Assembly (NCBI RefSeq): GCF_027941955.1
Contig: NZ_CP115960.1
Span: 930,001 to 994,000, forward strand
From: Sphingomonas sp. 7/4-4
GTDB lineage: Bacteria; Pseudomonadota; Alphaproteobacteria; Sphingomonadales; Sphingomonadaceae
DNA length: 64,000 nt
Direction: 5' to 3'
Made by a program: the position numbers and the translations under genes. Shown one piece after another: positions 60,661 to 64,000 of the stretch (its first letter is position 1; every line of letters starts with the position of its first letter). The notes beneath the pieces were generated by a model that saw only the letters and a list, made by a program, of their open reading frames with translations, did not search any database and was not told the DNA's origin.

Positions 60661-60813
60661 GATTAGGGTCTCCGATGGGTATCTGGGAAATGCTGGAAGT
60701 TTGGCGGCGATGTAGCGATCGAAGCGCCAAATGGCAACGCGGCCGCGATGGAAACAAAAAGGAAACACGCGGACCATTGGCAAACGTTACGGGGGTGGCT
60801 AGCAACGCACCCC

Positions 60814-62271
60814 ATGACCAAGCGCATCCTGCTCGCGGCCGCCGCCGCGCTCGCCCTTCCTTTCCCTCGCTGGCCCAGACGCATGACGTCGCGGCGTTGC
60901 GCGACGCGGCGCTCAAGGACGATCTCGCCTGGGAGATCACCGAGGGGCTGACCACCGAAGTGGGGCAGCGGCTGGCGGCGACCGAGGCCGAGGCGCGGGC
61001 GCGGGCCTGGGCAGTGAAGAAGCTGACCGCGCTCGGCTTCCAGAACGTCCATATCGAGACCTACAGGATGCCGCTCTGGGTGCGTGGCGAGGAGACCGCG
61101 GCGGTGCTCGGCGCTTCCGCGCAGAAGCTGACGGTCGCGGCGCTGGGCAATTCGGGATCGACCGGGGCCAAGGGCGTCGAGGCGGAAGTCGTCTTCTTCC
61201 CGACGCTCGCCGATCTGGAGGCCGCGCCGGCCGAAGCCGTGAAGGGCAAGATCGTGTTCGTCAGCCATTCGATGACCCCGACGCAGGACGGCTCGCAATA
61301 TGGCACGTTCGGCGGCGCGCGCCGCGCGGGACCGAATATCGCGGCGACCAAGGGCGCCGCCGCAATCCTGATCTCGCTCGATCGGCACCGACCATCATCG
61401 CAATCCACATACCGGCGTCACCAACTGGGCGCAGGGCGTGAAGCCGATCGCCGCGGCGGCGCTGTCGCTCCCCGATGCCGATCAGCTCGAGCGGTTGCTC
61501 AAGCGCGGGCCGGTGCGGCTCAAGCTCCTCGTCACGCCCGAATTCAAGGGCGAAGCCGAATCGGGCAACGTCATCGCAGATGTGCCAGGGAGCGACCCCA
61601 ATGCCGGGATCGTGCTGATCGGCGGGCATCTCGACAGCTGGGATCTCGGCACCGGGGCGATCGATGACGCTTCGGGCGTCGGCATCACCACCGCGGCCGC
61701 CAAGCGGATCATGGACGCGGGCCAGCCGCGCCGGACGATTCGCGTCGTCTGGTTCGGCGCCGAGGAAGTCGGCGGGTTCGGCGGCGAGGCCTATGCCAAG
61801 GCGCATGCGAGCGAGCGCCACGTCTTCGCCTCGGAATCGGATTTCGGCGCCGATCGGGTGTGGAAATTCGAAACCAACCTGCCCGACAGCGCCAAGGCGG
61901 TCGGCGATCGACTCGCCACGGCTTTGACGCCGCTCGGCATTTCGCGCGGGCGCGGCAATGCCGGCGGTGGCACCGATGTCGGCCCGGTGCTGCGCACCGG
62001 CGTCGCGGGGATCGATCTCGGCCAGTCGGGGCTGCGCTATTTCGACTATCACCACACGCCCGACGACACGCTCGACAAGATCGACCCCGAGCAGTTGCGC
62101 CAGAATGTGGCAGCGTGGACCGCTTTGCTCGCGATCGTCGCCAATGCGCCCGAGGATATCGGCAAGGTGCCCCCGCCGCGCACTGAGTCTCTCGCGCCGC
62201 AAGGCGCTCGAATGTCCGAAATCGGGCAAAAAAGTGGCAGAATTTTTGCGGTTCGACGCATTTGCGATTGA
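60814..62271 (+). CDS. M28-family peptidase, secreted, two frame breaks as read
   Basis: MTKRILLAAAAALALPFP at 60814 is a signal peptide; adding one C at 60864-60866 gives SLAQTHDVAALRDAALKDDL. A second break at 61370-61376 (GATCTCG for GATTCG) removed gives LIRSIGTDHHRNPHTGVTNW. The catalytic part has LIGGHLDSWDLGTGAIDDASG (His and Asp ligands), RVVWFGAEEVGGFGG (Glu) and FDYHHTPDDTLDKID (His). Restored: 486 codons, 485 residues. The last 30 residues look unlike the family, so the true end may be slightly earlier. Confidence 0.87.
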
Positions 62272-62359
62272 CGGAAACGCAACGACCGCTATTTCAGCAC
62301 CTTCGCGTCGGCATTCGGGCCGGGTGCGAAACGTTTAATGTTCCATAGGAGCACCCCGT

Positions 62360-62593
62360 ATGAAGAAGATCCTCATTGTTGCTGCGACCGCCGGCCTGAT
62401 GTCGCTCGCGGCTTGCAACGGCGGCACCACCAACACCACTGCCGAGAACGTCGCCGACAGCCACGAGGCGAACGCCGCGATCTATGACGACGCTGCCGAC
62501 AACACGACCAACGCCGCTGCCGCGGACGTGCTCGAGAACGCTGCCGACGTCGAAGAGAATGCCGCTGACGCCGCTGACGCGAACGCGCATTGA
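62360..62593 (+). CDS. Small Ala/Asn-rich lipoprotein
   Basis: A 77-residue protein: MKKILIVAATAGLMSLAAC is a lipoprotein signal with lipobox LAAC; the mature part is acidic and low-complexity (repeated NAAADVLENAADVEENAAD-like heptads) and probably forms an amphipathic helix. A ribosome site GGAG lies nine bases upstream and a good terminator follows 41 bases after the stop, so it is a single-gene unit. Function unknown; such small lipoproteins often bridge envelope layers. Confidence 0.82.
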   Translation: MKKILIVAATAGLMSLAACNGGTTNTTAENVADSHEANAAIYDDAADNTTNAAAADVLENAADVEENAADAADANAH

Positions 62594-62633
62594 TCGGCGT
62601 TCCGGTCCTACGGGATCGGAGCTGAGAGTTAGG

Positions 62634-62665
62634 AAGGGCGCTCCCGAAAGGGGGCGCCCTTTTCC
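62634..62665 (+). terminator. Rho-independent terminator after the small lipoprotein
   Basis: AAGGGCGCTCCC-GAAA-GGGGGCGCCCTT followed by TTCC: a GC-rich stem of 12 pairs with a stable GAAA tetraloop and a short T tract. It separates the lipoprotein gene from dctA. Confidence 0.8.
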
Positions 62666-62709
62666 GTTTGGGGCGGACCTGCGATCGGCATAGAAAAGAC
62701 GCGAAGGGA

Positions 62710-64000
62710 ATGAGGATGGGGCCGATCACGGCAGAGCACGGGCAGAAGCAGCCTTTCTGGCGGCTGCTCTATTTCTGGGTGCTGGTGGGCATCATCGCCG
62801 GCGTGGCGGTCGGCACCTTCGCGCCGGCGTTCGGGGCGAGCCTGCAGCCGCTGGGCGAGGGATTCATCTCGCTGGTCAAGATGATCATCCCGCCGGTGAT
62901 CTTCCTCACCGTGGTGACCGGCATCGCGGGATCGCACCAGCTCGCTGCGCTGGGCCGCGTAGTGGTCAAGGCCTTTGTCTATTTCCTGTTCTTCTCGACA
63001 TTGGCGCTGATCGTCGGGCTGATCGTGGCCAATGTCCTCCAGCCGGGCGCGGGAATGCACGTCGATCCGCGTACGCTCAACGCCGCGGCGGTGCACGGCT
63101 TCGAGGAAAAGGCGCACGAGACCACGCTCACCGGCTTTCTGCTCTCGGTGATCCCGACCACTTTGGTGTCGGCCTTCACCAGCGGATCGATCCTCCAGAT
63201 CCTGTTCGTGGCGGTGCTGTTCGGCGTGTCGCTCACGCTTGTCGGCGAGGCGGCACGGCCCGTGACCGACATGCTCGAGCGAATCGCGCTGGTCGTATTC
63301 CGGCTGGTGACGATCGTGATGTGGGCGGCGCCCGTCGGCGCATTCGGGGCGATGGCGTTCACGATCGGCAAATACGGCCTCGGCAGCCTGTGGAGCCTCG
63401 GCGCGCTGGTCGGGACCTTCTATCTCACCGCCCTGATCTTCGTGCTGGTGGTCCTCGGCACAGTGGCGGCGCTCAACGGCTTCTCGATCCTCAAGCTGCT
63501 CCGCTATCTCAAGGCCGAATTGCTGCTCGTCCTCGGCACCTCCTCGTCCGAAGCCGCCCTCCCCGCGCTCATCCAGAAGATGGAGCGCGCGGGGTGCGAC
63601 AAGGAAGTGGTCGGCGTGGTGGTACCGACCGGCTATTCGTTCAATCTCGACGGCACCAACATCTACATGACCCTCGCCGCCCTGTTCATCGCACAGGCAA
63701 CCGGCGTCCAGCTGACCCTGGGCGAGCAGCTCGCGCTGCTGGGCGTTGCGATGCTGAGCTCGAAGGGCGCGGCGGGTGTCACCGGATCGGGATTCATCAC
63801 GCTCGCGGCGACGCTGGCGATCGTGCCCAAAGTCCCGATCGCAGGCATGGCCCTGATCCTGGGCGTGGACCGCTTCATGAGCGAATGCCGCAGCCTGACC
63901 AACTTCATCGGCAATGCCGTGGCGACGATCGTGGTGGCGCGCTGGGAAGGTGCGCTGGATCGGGAGAAGCTGGCGCGGGCGCTGAACGGGGTGCCGGAGG
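62710..64000 (+). CDS. dctA: Dicarboxylate/amino acid:cation symporter, C-terminus outside window
   Basis: An open frame from ATG 62710 (or 62716) runs off the right edge without a stop: 430 residues, close to full length. Eight-helix plus hairpin architecture of the DAACS family: [28 protein letters not shown] (serine-rich hairpin), [19 protein letters not shown] (substrate/cation site), [20 protein letters not shown], and [20 protein letters not shown] with the Asp/Arg that bind the carboxylates. It imports C4-dicarboxylates such as succinate, malate or aspartate with H+ or Na+. The symbol follows the SECRSLTN pattern of DctA. Confidence 0.9.
   Translation, partial: MRMGPITAEHGQKQPFWRLLYFWVLVGIIAGVAVGTFAPAFGASLQPLGEGFISLVKMIIPPVIFLTVVTGIAGSHQLAALGRVVVKAFVYFLFFSTLALIVGLIVANVLQPGAGMHVDPRTLNAAAVHGFEEKAHETTLTGFLLSVIPTTLVSAFTSGSILQILFVAVLFGVSLTLVGEAARPVTDMLERIALVVFRLVTIVMWAAPVGAFGAMAFTIGKYGLGSLWSLGALVGTFYLTALIFVLVVLGTVAALNGFSILKLLRYLKAELLLVLGTSSSEAALPALIQKMERAGCDKEVVGVVVPTGYSFNLDGTNIYMTLAALFIAQATGVQLTLGEQLALLGVAMLSSKGAAGVTGSGFITLAATLAIVPKVPIAGMALILGVDRFMSECRSLTNFIGNAVATIVVARWEGALDREKLARALNGVPE

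Noticed and set aside
60661..60783. N-terminal extension of EttA
   Set aside because: The extra residues have no likeness to ABC-F proteins; GTG 60660 gives the normal length.

Overview
The window looks like a chromosomal segment of a sphingomonad-type alphaproteobacterium. It has very high G+C, several TonB-dependent outer-membrane receptors, a CckA-type hybrid kinase, an SdrG-like single-domain response regulator, and many short GC-rich palindromic repeats between genes. I see no tRNA, rRNA, CRISPR array, phage or insertion sequence. No gene-free stretch exceeds about 250 bases; the gaps hold palindromic repeats, promoters or nothing visible.

Layout. 0-4.3 kb: the end of an amidohydrolase gene, then a TonB receptor with a PepSY membrane protein. 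4.3-14.1 kb: a sugar locus. A DUF1080 protein and a Gfo/Idh oxidoreductase face a rightward operon of cytochrome c, three TIM-barrel isomerase-like proteins, a sugar MFS transporter, a second DUF1080 protein, a gluconate-2-dehydrogenase-subunit-3-like protein and a GMC oxidoreductase. Together they look like an oxidise-then-cleave (3-keto-glycoside) route for glycosides. 14.1-18.0 kb: trehalose operon otsB-GH15-otsA. 18.2-30.5 kb: an XRE-cupin regulator coupled to pcm, facing a serine hydrolase, dgcA, a TonB receptor, dgcN, a YkvI-type transporter, a second serine hydrolase and an M19 dipeptidase lipoprotein. This reads as a pathway that imports D-amino-acid-containing peptides, cuts them and turns D-Glu into L-Glu.

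30.5-42.6 kb: housekeeping genes (TPR protein, rmuC, def, recR, fmt, truA, an RNA m5U methyltransferase, nnr, a lipoprotein, ilvD, an N-formylglutamate amidohydrolase, an enoyl-CoA hydratase, a MOSC protein). 42.7-55.0 kb: a small Cys-rich protein, a response regulator, cckA, an M13 peptidase, a DUF2062 protein, smpB, a TonB receptor lodged between smpB and dapA, dapA, and a soluble lytic transglycosylase. 55-64 kb: greB, acyP, DoxX, two M28 peptidases, a GNAT acetyltransferase, an outer-membrane protein, ettA, a small lipoprotein and the start of dctA.

About 18 genes, including fmt, smpB, ilvD and cckA, carry single-base frame breaks as read. I found 25. Thirteen look like one base lost from a short homopolymer. 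All twelve apparent insertions fall at a place where the restored sequence reads GATTCG, which contains the alphaproteobacterial CcrM methylation site GANTC. I take these to be sequence errors, not pseudogenes, and I give each such gene its restored extent.
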